Assembly (NCBI GenBank): GCA_035531475.1
Contig: DATKST010000018.1
Location: 43,313-107,312, forward strand
DNA: 64,000 nt
DNA from: CALCEB01 sp035531475
GTDB lineage: Bacteria > Acidobacteriota > Terriglobia > UBA7540
Direction: 5' to 3'
How positions within the stretch are numbered: position 1 is the stretch's first letter; each line of letters begins with the position of its first letter. The position numbers and the translations under genes are program-made. A model generated the notes under the pieces. The model saw only the letters and a list, made by a program, of their open reading frames with translations. It had not been told where the DNA came from and did no database searches. Positions 50,729 through 59,544 of this stretch are shown piece after piece.

Positions 50729-52882
50729 ATGAATTCCAGCTCGTGCCACCACGAACCTGCATTCCGCAAGACCTCTCCTCCCCACTTGCGATCCAGGAGC
50801 CTGCCGTTCGCCTCCATTCTTTGCATTCTATTCCGGTTGACGGTTCCCGGCATCGTGTCAGAATCCGGCCCAATTTACGCAGCTTCCCGGGACGTCTGCG
50901 CCCAAAGCTCACAGAGCAATGTCCTGGTGCAAAAGGGCCGCAATACCCGCCTTACGGTTGCCACCCGCGTGAATGCCTACGAAAATGCCATCAGAATTTG
51001 CCCACAAGGGCCGGCAGTCTATAACAACCTCGCAATCCTTCTCCTCCAACGGCAGGATTATGCAACGGCGACGGATTGGATTCGCAGCGGCCTCGCCATC
51101 ACGCCTCGCGATCCCATCCTCACCCAGGATCTCGGCGTTGCTTTGCTTGCTCTCGGAAAGCCCGAAGTTGCCTTGCCGGTGCTTCAGAGCTTGCCCCCCA
51201 CGGCCAAAGCCGAGTTTTATCTTGGAATGGCATACCGCGCTCTCCGCAACCATGAGGCGGCGCGGCAAGCTTTCGCAAAGTCTTTTGCGCTGGGGAATGA
51301 CGATCCCTACGTCCTCTATGCGCTGATCGAGCAAGATCGCGCTCTGCACGATGCAAAGGAAGGCTTGCAAGACTTCCAAGCCTTCAGCGAACGCTTTCCG
51401 CACTCCGCATGGCTGCACCTGCTGTTGGGGAACGCTTATACCTCCCGGCATGACAACACCGGTGCTGAAGCCGAATACCGCCAGGCCGTTCAACTCGATC
51501 CCAAGCTTCCATTGGCTCACTTCCAATTAGGGCGCATCGCTTTCAACCGGTCCGATTATTCCCAGGCTCTCCAGGATTTTGAAACCGAAATTGGCGTGGA
51601 CCCGGCATTTGGCGAGGCCTACCTTTATGCAGGTACGTCCCTCCGAAGACTCGGCAAAAACTCGCAGGCCTTGCCCTACTTGGAAAAGGCCGTGGCGCGC
51701 GATCCGAATTCCCCGCTCACTTACCGTGAGCTTGCCGTCGCTCAGATGCAGGCCAAACAACTGCGCGCGGCCGTCAAGACGCTCGAAGAGGCCGAGCACC
51801 GTTTTCCTGGCGAGCCTGCATTTCCCGCGCAGTTGGCGCGTCTTCTCCAATCGTCGGGCGATGTCCGGGAAGCCGCAAGGCAGGCCAAGCTGGCCGAAAC
51901 GCTGAGCCGCCAGGGAAATAAGAGCATCAATGAACGTGCCCAGCCCACAAGCCCTGCCCCAGCCGTTTCTCCGGGTTCTAACCGGGTCGAAAAGCTAAGG
52001 CGTTGCGTTGAACGCGAGGACGTGCACTGCACGGCGGAAACCTTGAACTTGATGAGCAGCGCGAGCCTCGAAGACAACGCGGATGAGCTCAACTTGAAAG
52101 CCAAGGCTCTGAATTTGCTCCACAAGAACCAACAAGCCTTGGCTACGATTCAAAAAGCCATCAAGGACGATCCTCATCAGGCCGCTTATTTCATCACTGA
52201 AGGGCGGATTTATCAAAGGTTGGGCAACCAGGTCGCGGCGATGAAATCCTTCCTTCAAGCGGAACAGTTGCAGCCCGGGACCGCGCCTCCTGTCTATTAC
52301 ATTGGCATGTGTTTCTTCATCCTGGGGAATGACAACAACGACAATCAGTATTACAACCGCGCTGCCCGCCATTTCAGAACCGCCCTGGAGCTTGACCCCC
52401 ACGATGACCGCGCCGAATTCATGCTGGGCGTCGTGAGCGCTGTGGAGTTTAAGCTCAACGAGGCAAAGAGCGATCTTGAGAAGGCGCTGAAGATGAAGCC
52501 CAGCAATGCCTACTACCATCTGCATTATGGTTTGGTATTGAGCCGGCTGGGCGACTTTGCGGGCGGGCGTCGTGAGATGAAGACGGCAGAAAAGCTTGAC
52601 CCTTCCTATGCGCGCACCCACTTCCACCTCGGAGAATTGGATTCGCAAATGGGGAATTATTCCGAGGCTCGAGAGGAACTCGAAACTGCGGTGCGCCTTG
52701 AACCGCAGTTTTCCTCCGCCTATTACACGCTGGGCAGCGTCTACCACCACCTGGGACTCAACGCGAAATCCCGCGAGGCCTTCCAAAAGTTTCAGGAAGC
52801 AAAGTCACACGGCGAACAAAATGAGGACCCCGTGGAGTCTTCGATAGATTCGGCAAACTCACCGCCGGCGCTTCGGCATTGA
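50729..52882 (+). CDS. Large tetratricopeptide-repeat protein
   Basis: A 717-residue protein built mostly of TPR repeats (at least twelve helical pairs from ~80 to ~700), for example AYENAIRICPQGPAVYNNLAIL, AEYRQAVQLDPKLPLAHFQLGRI, LEKAVARDPNSPLTYRELAVAQ and ELETAVRLEPQFSSAYYTLGSVY. A linker rich in Ser/Pro lies near 400-420. The N-terminus has basic residues then a hydrophobic stretch (SILCILFRLTVPGIV), a possible signal anchor. The start ATG at 50729 has no good ribosome-binding site, so the start is uncertain. It is the last gene of the plus-strand receptor/glycosidase run, 134 bp after the GH106-like gene. TPR proteins of this kind often accompany acidobacterial carbohydrate loci, perhaps as envelope scaffolds; the role is unknown. 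Confidence 0.78.
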   Translation: MNSSSCHHEPAFRKTSPPHLRSRSLPFASILCILFRLTVPGIVSESGPIYAASRDVCAQSSQSNVLVQKGRNTRLTVATRVNAYENAIRICPQGPAVYNNLAILLLQRQDYATATDWIRSGLAITPRDPILTQDLGVALLALGKPEVALPVLQSLPPTAKAEFYLGMAYRALRNHEAARQAFAKSFALGNDDPYVLYALIEQDRALHDAKEGLQDFQAFSERFPHSAWLHLLLGNAYTSRHDNTGAEAEYRQAVQLDPKLPLAHFQLGRIAFNRSDYSQALQDFETEIGVDPAFGEAYLYAGTSLRRLGKNSQALPYLEKAVARDPNSPLTYRELAVAQMQAKQLRAAVKTLEEAEHRFPGEPAFPAQLARLLQSSGDVREAARQAKLAETLSRQGNKSINERAQPTSPAPAVSPGSNRVEKLRRCVEREDVHCTAETLNLMSSASLEDNADELNLKAKALNLLHKNQQALATIQKAIKDDPHQAAYFITEGRIYQRLGNQVAAMKSFLQAEQLQPGTAPPVYYIGMCFFILGNDNNDNQYYNRAARHFRTALELDPHDDRAEFMLGVVSAVEFKLNEAKSDLEKALKMKPSNAYYHLHYGLVLSRLGDFAGGRREMKTAEKLDPSYARTHFHLGELDSQMGNYSEAREELETAVRLEPQFSSAYYTLGSVYHHLGLNAKSREAFQKFQEAKSHGEQNEDPVESSIDSANSPPALRH

Positions 52883-52907
52883 ATCCACCACAGGAACAGC
52901 ATCGGAA

Positions 52908-53471
52908 TTAGTGATTGCTCTTGGAATGGACCTCGGCGCCAGATGGTTTTCCCTTCAGCAATTCGGGCGCTGCCTTCGCCTGATACGACTGTGGGGTCGC
53001 CTGGCTGAGTTCAATGCGATTGCCGTCCGGATCATAAACGAAGTAAAGGTAAGTTCCGTCCGCCGCCATCTTCGAGGCTCTCTTGAAGGCATCGGGCGGC
53101 AAGGGATAGCCGCCAGCCTGCAACCGATGCAGAGTGGTTTGCAAGTTGCCCACAAAAAATCCGAAATGGTAGGCATGGGCGCGCTTGGGTGCCGAAGCTG
53201 TCAGCGTCCCTGGAAAAAGCTCAACGAAAGTGCTGCTGTCGCCCACTTGAAGATACACCAGCATGACGCTTCCGTCCTTCCGCTTAAGCCGGAACGTTTC
53301 CGTCAAGCCGAGTTGCCCAACATAAAAATGCAGGGATTTCTGCAGGTCCGATACGGCGATGCCAACGTGGCCCAATGATTCAATCCCCACCGCATTCTGC
53401 GCGGGAAAAAGCGCCGGTGCGCCTGCTGACGCGAGTATGCCAAGCAGGACAAAACATCTGAGGTATTTCAT
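52908..53471 (-). CDS. Exported VOC-superfamily (glyoxalase-like) protein
   Basis: A 187-residue protein with a signal peptide (MKYLRCFVLLGILASAGAPA) and one vicinal-oxygen-chelate domain: SLGHVGIAVSDLQKSLHFYVGQLG, VELFPGTLT, YHFGFFVGNLQTTLHRLQAGG and LYFVYDPDGNRIELSQ. His (GHVGI), His (YHFGF) and Glu (RIELS) fit the usual metal ligands. VOC enzymes include glyoxalases, dioxygenases and epimerases; export of one is unusual and the substrate is unknown. The ATG at 53471 has GGAGG five bases upstream, better than the longer frame to 53636. It is convergent with the TPR gene, only 25 bp apart. Confidence 0.8.
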   Translation of the reverse strand: MKYLRCFVLLGILASAGAPALFPAQNAVGIESLGHVGIAVSDLQKSLHFYVGQLGLTETFRLKRKDGSVMLVYLQVGDSSTFVELFPGTLTASAPKRAHAYHFGFFVGNLQTTLHRLQAGGYPLPPDAFKRASKMAADGTYLYFVYDPDGNRIELSQATPQSYQAKAAPELLKGKPSGAEVHSKSNH

Positions 53472-53544
53472 TTCTCCTCCCTCGTTTCCGGAATCAGCGG
53501 CAGCACAGTCTGGCGTGGAGGCGGCTTTACGCTGCCACGCTTTT

Positions 53545-53591
53545 GGCGAGGCAAACTCGCCGCACCGTGACCGTGGCGAGATCAACTCGCC
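53545..53591. repeat. Twin GGCGAG...CTCGCC hairpins
   Basis: GGCGAGGCAAACTCGCC (53545-53561) and GGCGAGATCAACTCGCC (53575-53591) have the same 6-bp arms with 5-base loops, 13 bp apart. They probably belong to a dispersed repeat. Confidence 0.55.
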
Positions 53592-53916
53592 TCTACAGCC
53601 AGCGCGACCTCGATTTATGAAAGAAAAGGGCGACACAGCCGCGACATGGCGCTAGAATACAGCACCGTAGACTTGATTGCTAGACAAGCCGCAGACGTGA
53701 AAGACGCAAGTCTGCGCTTGCTTTTTCATAATTCGACACGTCAAGTCAACCCAGTCGGCAATCGGGTAGTGGGTCAGTTTGCTGGTGCGGCTTGGCTCAG
53801 AAGCGAACTGGCGCCTGACTGTTACCAAACAACACGTCTCTTGGCGTCTGTTTGGCAGCCGCTGCCCGCCACCATGCCGGGCAATACAAATAACGAACGG
53901 AAATTGACCAGCCACC
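53592..53916. other. Intergenic region with a possible terminator-like hairpin
   Basis: No gene is supported. CAAGCCGCAGAC and GTCTGCGCTTG pair across ~13 bases at 53685-53720 and are followed by CTTTTTC, resembling an intrinsic terminator or an attenuator in front of the GMC operon. The large loop makes this uncertain. Confidence 0.3.
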
Positions 53917-55530
53917 ATGCAACTCTTTGATGTGTGCATCATTGGATCGGGCGCGGCGGGCGGCGTGATGGCGAAAGAACTGTGCGAAGGCGGCGCCAAA
54001 GTCATCATGCTGGAAGGTGGAAGGGAAGTGCCGCCATTCCAATTTCTTTCCCACAAGTGGCCTTACGAGCTGCCCTACCGGGGCCTGCGTGGCGAAAAGC
54101 AGGCGCCTTTCTATCCGCCATCTCTAGCCGGGTCCATCCGCTACGACCAATGCGACCAGATCAGCGTGGACCGGGTGCGGGTGCTAGGTGGCAGAACCTT
54201 GCACTGGAACGCCGTGACCTTGCGGTATGCGCCGCGCGACTTTCGGGAATGGTCGCTGGCCGGCATCGAGGAGGATTGGCCTCTCAGCTACGAGGACCTG
54301 GAGCCTTACTACGAACGGATTGAACAGACGATCGGCGTCTGCGGAGAAAACGACAACCTGGCAATTCTTCCCGCTGGGAATCATTATCTACCGCCCTTGC
54401 CGTGGCGTTGCAGCGAGCGCCTCCTTCAGCGTGCGGCGAAACGGATGGGCATTCCCGTGATTTCGGTGCGCAAGGCAGTGCTGACGCGGCCGTATGACCA
54501 TCGTCCTCCATGCCATTATTGCGGCCACTGCATGGACGGGTGCGACGTCAGTTCAATTTTCACGACGCCGGACTGCATGTTGCCGAAAGCGCGAGCCACG
54601 GGCAATTTTACCCTGCGGCAGAATGCGCTGGCGCGCGAAATTCGGGTGGACCAGAAAGGGTTGGCGCGCGGCGTCTCTTTTGTTGACACCGTAACCAGAA
54701 GAGAAGAGGATGTTCAAGCGCGCATCGTGGTGGTTTGCTGCGCCACCGTGGAATCCGCCCGGCTGCTGCTGAATTCACGCTCCTCGCAATACCCCAATGG
54801 CTTGGCAAATTCCAATGGCATGGTGGGCCGCCACTTGCACGGGCACGTGAATGCGACTGTCAACGTCTACCTGGAAGAACTGGAGGGCGCGCCGCCCGTC
54901 AATCAGGACGGCGCCACGGACCACGTCTACGTTCCGCGCTATAACCAGCTTTTCGCGAAGCCGGACTACGCGGGAGGCTGGGGCTTGCAGGTGAATTACG
55001 GTTCTTATATGTTTCCTTACCAGGCGATGAAGGTGAAGGGATACGGCGCGGGCTACAAAGATCAAGTGCGCAGAATGCAACCGGGTTTTCTCCTCCTTGG
55101 CAGTTGGGGCAAGACGCTTTCCATGCCGGAGAACTTTGTTGCCGTGGACCCAAGCCGCGTTGACGATTTTGGCATTCCGATTCCCGTGGTGCATTACCGC
55201 TTCGAGGAAAACGACAGGGCTCTGTGGCGCGCCGCCAACCAGAGCGTTCTTGAGATTTGCTCGCACCTGAAGGGAGCAATTTTCCCGGATGGCTTTGATG
55301 CGCCAAGAGGATTCGCCAGCCACGAAGTTGGAACCATTCGCATGGGGATGAATCCCAAGACTTCGGTGCTGAATGGTTACTGCCAGGCACGCGAGGTGAA
55401 GAATCTGTTTGTAACCGACGGCAGTTGTTTTACCACTTGCAGCGAGAAGAATCCAACCCTCACGATCATGGCAGTCTCCATGCGCGCCGCAGACCATATT
55501 AAGGAGCAGCGCCGGAGAGGCGAGCTTTGA
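53917..55530 (+). CDS. GMC-family FAD oxidoreductase, glucoside 3-dehydrogenase-like large subunit
   Basis: A 537-residue flavoprotein. The FAD-binding fold starts at once (FDVCIIGSGAAGGVMAKEL, residues 4-22), so it has no signal peptide of its own. A cysteine-rich segment, CHYCGHCMDGCDVSS (~199-213), is typical of the gluconate-2-DH/glucoside-3-DH branch, and the C-terminal active-site block FTTCSEKNPTLTIMA closes the family pattern. The next gene encodes a Tat-signal small subunit, so the pair is probably exported folded as a complex and oxidises a sugar hydroxyl in the periplasm, passing electrons to a cytochrome or quinone. The cytochrome gene is not adjacent. The upstream ribosome-binding site is weak. 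Confidence 0.85.
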   Translation: MQLFDVCIIGSGAAGGVMAKELCEGGAKVIMLEGGREVPPFQFLSHKWPYELPYRGLRGEKQAPFYPPSLAGSIRYDQCDQISVDRVRVLGGRTLHWNAVTLRYAPRDFREWSLAGIEEDWPLSYEDLEPYYERIEQTIGVCGENDNLAILPAGNHYLPPLPWRCSERLLQRAAKRMGIPVISVRKAVLTRPYDHRPPCHYCGHCMDGCDVSSIFTTPDCMLPKARATGNFTLRQNALAREIRVDQKGLARGVSFVDTVTRREEDVQARIVVVCCATVESARLLLNSRSSQYPNGLANSNGMVGRHLHGHVNATVNVYLEELEGAPPVNQDGATDHVYVPRYNQLFAKPDYAGGWGLQVNYGSYMFPYQAMKVKGYGAGYKDQVRRMQPGFLLLGSWGKTLSMPENFVAVDPSRVDDFGIPIPVVHYRFEENDRALWRAANQSVLEICSHLKGAIFPDGFDAPRGFASHEVGTIRMGMNPKTSVLNGYCQAREVKNLFVTDGSCFTTCSEKNPTLTIMAVSMRAADHIKEQRRRGEL

Positions 55531-55592
55531 AATGGGAAAACGTGCCAGCGCTGAAGCGGCGCGGTTAAAACCGTGGACTGAAGGGATACCTC

Positions 55593-55644
55593 GTAGGGGC
55601 GACCCTGGTGGTCGCCCACGGGCGGGCACCAGGCCCGCCCCTAC
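55593..55644 (+). repeat. 52-bp GTAGGGGCG hairpin repeat
   Basis: Arms GTAGGGGCG / CGCCCCTAC and CCTGGTG / CACCAGG. Compared with the copy at 16499, the inner stem has changed T-A to G-C on both sides. It lies between two genes expected to be in one operon and ends 15 bp before the small-subunit start. Confidence 0.75.
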
Positions 55645-55659
55645 AGCATCCGAACCAAA

Positions 55660-56181
55660 ATGAAGAGAAGAACTGCACTCAAGATTGTCACACTGGCCGC
55701 TCTTGCACCGGGCGTAGCGGCTTGGCGCGACGCGGCTCGCGCTGGAACCGTCCTTTGGTCTGCGGATGCGTATCGTTTGCAGTTTTTCACGGCGAAAGAG
55801 AACCATCAGGTTGATCAATTGATGGAGATGATCATCCCGGCGGACGCGCATTCTCCCGGCGCCCACGCCGCCCAGGTCAGCCTGTTCGCGGATTTGATGG
55901 TGGGCACCAGCAACAACGCAACGAAAGCACAATGGCGACAGGGCTTGCACTTGATGCATGAGGAAGCGGCTCGGTCGTCGCTGCCGCAGGCGCTGGCCAA
56001 GGCCGCGAGCCGCGAAGAAAATCCGCAAACCGGTCTTGAGCGGTTTTTCGTCAGCCTGAAACGCATGACGGTCAACGGATATTACACGTCGGCCATCGGA
56101 ATTCATCAGGACCTGCAGTACCAGGGCAATACTTATCTTGCGGCTTTCCCCGGTTGCACAAGTCCAAACTTAAAAGAGTAA
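55660..56181 (+). CDS. Gluconate 2-dehydrogenase subunit 3-like protein (Tat signal)
   Basis: A 173-residue protein with a twin-arginine signal (MKRRTALKIVTLAALAPGVAA). The mature part contains FFTAKENHQVDQLMEMIIPADAHSPGAHAAQVSLFADLMV, the family signature (IIPADxxSPGAxxAxVxxFID-like), then a helical region LERFFVSLKRMTVNGYYTSAIGIHQDLQY. In glucoside and gluconate dehydrogenases this subunit supports the GMC flavoprotein and provides the export signal for both. It follows the GMC gene at 129 bp, with the hairpin repeat between. The ATG lacks a clear ribosome-binding site. Confidence 0.85.
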   Translation: MKRRTALKIVTLAALAPGVAAWRDAARAGTVLWSADAYRLQFFTAKENHQVDQLMEMIIPADAHSPGAHAAQVSLFADLMVGTSNNATKAQWRQGLHLMHEEAARSSLPQALAKAASREENPQTGLERFFVSLKRMTVNGYYTSAIGIHQDLQYQGNTYLAAFPGCTSPNLKE

Positions 56182-56275
56182 ACCGGTGATTGGACCCTCG
56201 CCTATCCTGCGACACGGTCCACGCTCCACGCCGGACGGGGACGATGGTTGGGCGTGATGAGGGCGGAGAAAACCT

Positions 56276-57127
56276 ATGGAATATGGCGTCAACACGCTGG
56301 TGTGGACGATGTGCGTAACCGAAGCGCACGAATCGTTATTCGCGCGGATTCGGGAATGGGGCTTCGATGGAGTCGAACTCTTTCTTTCACCCGGAGAGCC
56401 GGCCAAGATCGTTTCCGTCCGGCGGCTATTGGATGTGTTGGGGCTGGAACGGGCCACCTGTACGGTATTGCCACGTGAAACGAATCTTGTGAGTAGCGAT
56501 GCGGCGGTTCGGGCGCGCGGCGTGGCGCACCTCGAGCGCTGCGTTGAGAGAACCGCCGAATTGGGGGCCAAATTGATGTGCGGTCCTCTCTACGCGGGTC
56601 TGGGAGTTTTCACAGGGCGGCGGCGGACCGAAGACGAATGGAAATGGGCCGTCGAGGGTTTGCAAGCCGCAGCGCAGCGCGGCCAGGAGCTCGGCGTCAC
56701 GCTGTGCGTTGAACCTCTTAACCGCTTCGAAACGTATTTTTTGAATACCCTCGAAGACGCGGCTCAACTCGTCCGGGACATTGCCATGCCCAACGTGCGC
56801 GTTCATTTTGACACTTTCCACGCCAACATCGAGGAGCGCCATCCCGCCGATTCTCTCCGGGCGGTAGCGAAGGATCTGGGACACGTGCATTTCTCGGAAA
56901 ACGATCGTGGCACACCGGGCGACGGGCATGTTGACTGGAAATCAATTGCGCTTGCTCTCAAGGAAATTGGCTACGATGGCTGGTTGACCATCGAGTCCTT
57001 TGCGCACCCGGATCCCGGCTTGGCGGCTGCGGCCATCTGGCGCGACCTGGCCCCGTCCGGCGACGAGCTGGCCCGCCGCGGCCTGCGCTTCATCAAGGAT
57101 TTGACCCGACAAGTGGGCATTCAATAA
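56276..57127 (+). CDS. Xylose-isomerase-like TIM barrel, ketose 3-epimerase type
   Basis: A 283-residue sugar isomerase/epimerase. Metal ligands match the D-tagatose/D-psicose 3-epimerase pattern: CVEPLNRFETYFLN (Glu), VRVHFDTFHANIEE (Asp), LGHVHFSENDRGTPGDGHVDW (His, with ENDRG and GDGHVDW) and DGWLTIESFAHPDP (Glu). These enzymes epimerise C3 of free ketoses or act on keto-sugars. In this cluster, epimerisation or elimination chemistry on an oxidised sugar is plausible but unproven. GGAG precedes the ATG by 7 bases. It is cytoplasmic, with no signal peptide. Confidence 0.85.
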   Translation: MEYGVNTLVWTMCVTEAHESLFARIREWGFDGVELFLSPGEPAKIVSVRRLLDVLGLERATCTVLPRETNLVSSDAAVRARGVAHLERCVERTAELGAKLMCGPLYAGLGVFTGRRRTEDEWKWAVEGLQAAAQRGQELGVTLCVEPLNRFETYFLNTLEDAAQLVRDIAMPNVRVHFDTFHANIEERHPADSLRAVAKDLGHVHFSENDRGTPGDGHVDWKSIALALKEIGYDGWLTIESFAHPDPGLAAAAIWRDLAPSGDELARRGLRFIKDLTRQVGIQ

Positions 57128-57161
57128 GCTCGCTACGGTTTTCAAGCTTGAGGAGCTCTGC

Positions 57162-58460
57162 ATGTCTCGAACCGATGACGAATCCAGAAGGTTCTTTATC
57201 AAGTCGCTCGGCGCCGTGGTTCCGGGCGCGGTGCTGGGCTTGCAAACCAGCAGTCGAATGGCGGCTGAGGCTCCTTCCTCTGCAAGTGGCCAGACCGGGC
57301 GCGCCCTACGGCCGGACACCGGTTTTGCCGAAGCCGGTGATGACGCCATCGCTTTCCGCAAACACGTCATTGACTTGGGAGCAAGTGAAACCTGCGCAGT
57401 GGCCGATATTAACCGGGATGGCCGCCTGGACATCATTTCCGGCGAGCACTGGTATGAACAGATTCCTTCCGGGCCCGGCGGCGCGGGGCCGCAGTGGATC
57501 AAGCACAAGTTCCGCACGTTGCCCTACCTCGACTTTTACATCGACAACTTTAGCGATCTGCCCATCGACGCCGACGGTGACGGTTACCCGGACATTGTGA
57601 GTTGTTCGTGGTTTTCAAAGCGCCTGGCTTGGTACAAGAATCCCGGCAACCAGCCCGGCCCGTGGGTTGAAACCGTGATCCAAGACGGCTATAACATTGA
57701 GTTTGCGTTTTTGGTCGACCTGCTCAACACCGGCACGCCGCGCCAGATTCTCCCGGAGTTTGGTAATCCGGAAGCTCCGCTCTCCTGGTATGAAGTGGTG
57801 GGCGAAGGTCCGCAGGCGCATTGGGTGCGGCACGAAGTGAGCCAGCAGAGCTACGGTCATGGCATCGGTGCAGGGGACGTGAACGGAGACGGCCGCAATG
57901 ACATCGTAACGCCCAAGGGCTGGTTTGAATCGCCTGCGGACCCTCGGACGGGAACCTGGACGTTCCATCCTGAGTTTGACTTGGGAACAGTCGGGTTCAT
58001 TGACGTGCATGATGTGAATGGCGACGGCGTGCCGGACCTGGTGACCAGCGCCGCGCACGGCTATGGCATCTTTTGGTACGAGCAGAAGAAGGATGGCGCG
58101 GGCAACCGAAACTGGATCAAGCACGTTATTGATGATAGCTGGTCGCAGTCCCATGCCATGACCTTGGTGGATCTGAATGGCGACGGCCAAATGGATCTCA
58201 TCAGCGGCAAACGCTACTTCGCCCATAACGGCCGCGATCCCGGCGCCCATGAGCCGCTTGGCGTTTATTGGTACGAACCCATGAAAGTGGCCGGGGAAGT
58301 GCAGTGGAAACGACATATCATTGATTACAGCACGCGCACCGGAGGAGGAATGCAGATTCCCGTGATTGATATTGACGGAGACGGTGACTTGGATATCATC
58401 GTGGCTGGGAAATCCGGTCTTTATTTCTTTGAGAATTTGATGAAGTCGCCCGCACCCTGA
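57162..58460 (+). CDS. Exported FG-GAP/VCBS-repeat protein
   Basis: A 432-residue protein with a Tat-like signal (DESRRFFIKSLGAVVPGAVLG). Six calcium-loop repeats are visible: DINRDGRLDII, DADGDGYPDIV, DVNGDGRNDIV, DVNGDGVPDLV, DLNGDGQMDLI and DIDGDGDLDII, separated by WY-rich strands (for example HWYEQIP, WFSKRLAWYKNPG, GIFWYEQKKDG). The fold should be an integrin-like beta-propeller. Such proteins may bind polysaccharides or other envelope proteins; no catalytic residues can be named. GAGGAG is six bases upstream of the ATG. It sits between the two TIM-barrel genes with 34 and 105 bp gaps, in one apparent operon. Confidence 0.82.
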   Translation: MSRTDDESRRFFIKSLGAVVPGAVLGLQTSSRMAAEAPSSASGQTGRALRPDTGFAEAGDDAIAFRKHVIDLGASETCAVADINRDGRLDIISGEHWYEQIPSGPGGAGPQWIKHKFRTLPYLDFYIDNFSDLPIDADGDGYPDIVSCSWFSKRLAWYKNPGNQPGPWVETVIQDGYNIEFAFLVDLLNTGTPRQILPEFGNPEAPLSWYEVVGEGPQAHWVRHEVSQQSYGHGIGAGDVNGDGRNDIVTPKGWFESPADPRTGTWTFHPEFDLGTVGFIDVHDVNGDGVPDLVTSAAHGYGIFWYEQKKDGAGNRNWIKHVIDDSWSQSHAMTLVDLNGDGQMDLISGKRYFAHNGRDPGAHEPLGVYWYEPMKVAGEVQWKRHIIDYSTRTGGGMQIPVIDIDGDGDLDIIVAGKSGLYFFENLMKSPAP

Positions 58461-58565
58461 ACTTTTACGATCTTCCCGTGCTGTCATCCTGAGCGAAGAA
58501 CTCTTATCCAGGTGAGGCTGGAACGTTCACCCGCAGTAATTCGTATGACACAGACGAGGTGCCCT

Positions 58566-59501
58566 ATGAATCAAGTCCGGCTTTCAATTGGCAGTTGGGC
58601 CTATTGCTTCGGCCCCTATCAGGAAAATCCCGTGCCCTTTGATACGGTGGTCAGCAAGTTGGCGGACCTGGGCTTTGACGGGGTCGAGTTAGGAGGGTTT
58701 GTGCCGCATCCAAACCCGGTGGAGTGTGATACCAAGCCCAAGCGCGCTGAGCTGAAGAAAAAGGTGGAGGGCCTGGGCCTGGCATTTTCCGGCTTGGCGG
58801 CAGACCTGTGGTCGTGCCCCATCATCCCGGAGAAGAATAATGCCAAGTGGATGGCCACCTTTGAGCTGAACCTGGACTTTGCAAGCGACCTCGGAATCGA
58901 TTGTATCCGGGTGGACAGCGTCAGTCCGCCCGACATTTTCGAGAAGGAGTCCATCGAGCCTGCCCGCGGATGGGAGCGATTGGTCAACACATTTCAAGCC
59001 GCTGCACAAAAAGCAGCAGACCGCGGAATCCGCGTAGTTTGGGAGTTCGAACCCGGATTCGCATTCAACAAGCCGTCGGAGATCATTCGTATAGCGGATG
59101 ACGTGGGCCACCGGAACTTCGCTGTGCTCTATGACACTTGCCACGCTCACATTTGCGCGGCCGTTGGCGCGCGACAACCCGGCCCCAAGGAGACATTGCC
59201 CGGCGGCGCCCTGGAGCTGCTCACGCGGCTGCGCGGCAAGATCGGCCATGTGCATTTGATCGATTCGGACGGTACTCTCCATCACGACGAAACCAGCACC
59301 CACGCCCCATTCGGCCAAGGGGTGCTTGATTTCGACCAACTGGTTCCGCAAGTGCTTCGTTCCGGAATTCCCTCCAATTGGTGGACGATCGACCTGTGCT
59401 TCTGGCCGGATGCTTGGGAAGTCACGGCGGACGCCAAGAGGTTTCTGGACGGCATGGCCCGTCAGTACGCGGCCCAAGCCTCTGCCCCGGCCATTGGGTA
59501 G
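58566..59501 (+). CDS. Xylose-isomerase-like TIM barrel protein
   Basis: A 311-residue protein with the AP-endonuclease-2/xylose-isomerase fold: FDGVELGGFVPHPNP at the front, VVWEFEPGFAFNKPSE (Glu), FAVLYDTCHAHICAAV (Asp, His), KIGHVHLIDSDGTLHHDETSTHAPFGQG (His, Asp) and WWTIDLCFWPDAWEV. The last ligand position, Glu in classical epimerases (see 56276), is Asp here. The enzyme may therefore belong to the branch that performs eliminations or deglycosylations rather than epimerisation; this is inference. The ATG at 58566 has GAGG seven bases upstream and replaces a longer frame to 58512. It is cytoplasmic. Confidence 0.78.
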   Translation: MNQVRLSIGSWAYCFGPYQENPVPFDTVVSKLADLGFDGVELGGFVPHPNPVECDTKPKRAELKKKVEGLGLAFSGLAADLWSCPIIPEKNNAKWMATFELNLDFASDLGIDCIRVDSVSPPDIFEKESIEPARGWERLVNTFQAAAQKAADRGIRVVWEFEPGFAFNKPSEIIRIADDVGHRNFAVLYDTCHAHICAAVGARQPGPKETLPGGALELLTRLRGKIGHVHLIDSDGTLHHDETSTHAPFGQGVLDFDQLVPQVLRSGIPSNWWTIDLCFWPDAWEVTADAKRFLDGMARQYAAQASAPAIG

Positions 59502-59544
59502 CGCCGCCGTCCCGGCGGCAGTTTCCGGCTTGTTGCCGATACTG

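Noticed and set aside
53646..53930. 94-residue frame between the VOC and GMC genes
   Set aside because: No ribosome-binding site, no family resemblance, and it runs through a probable hairpin and into the start of the GMC gene.
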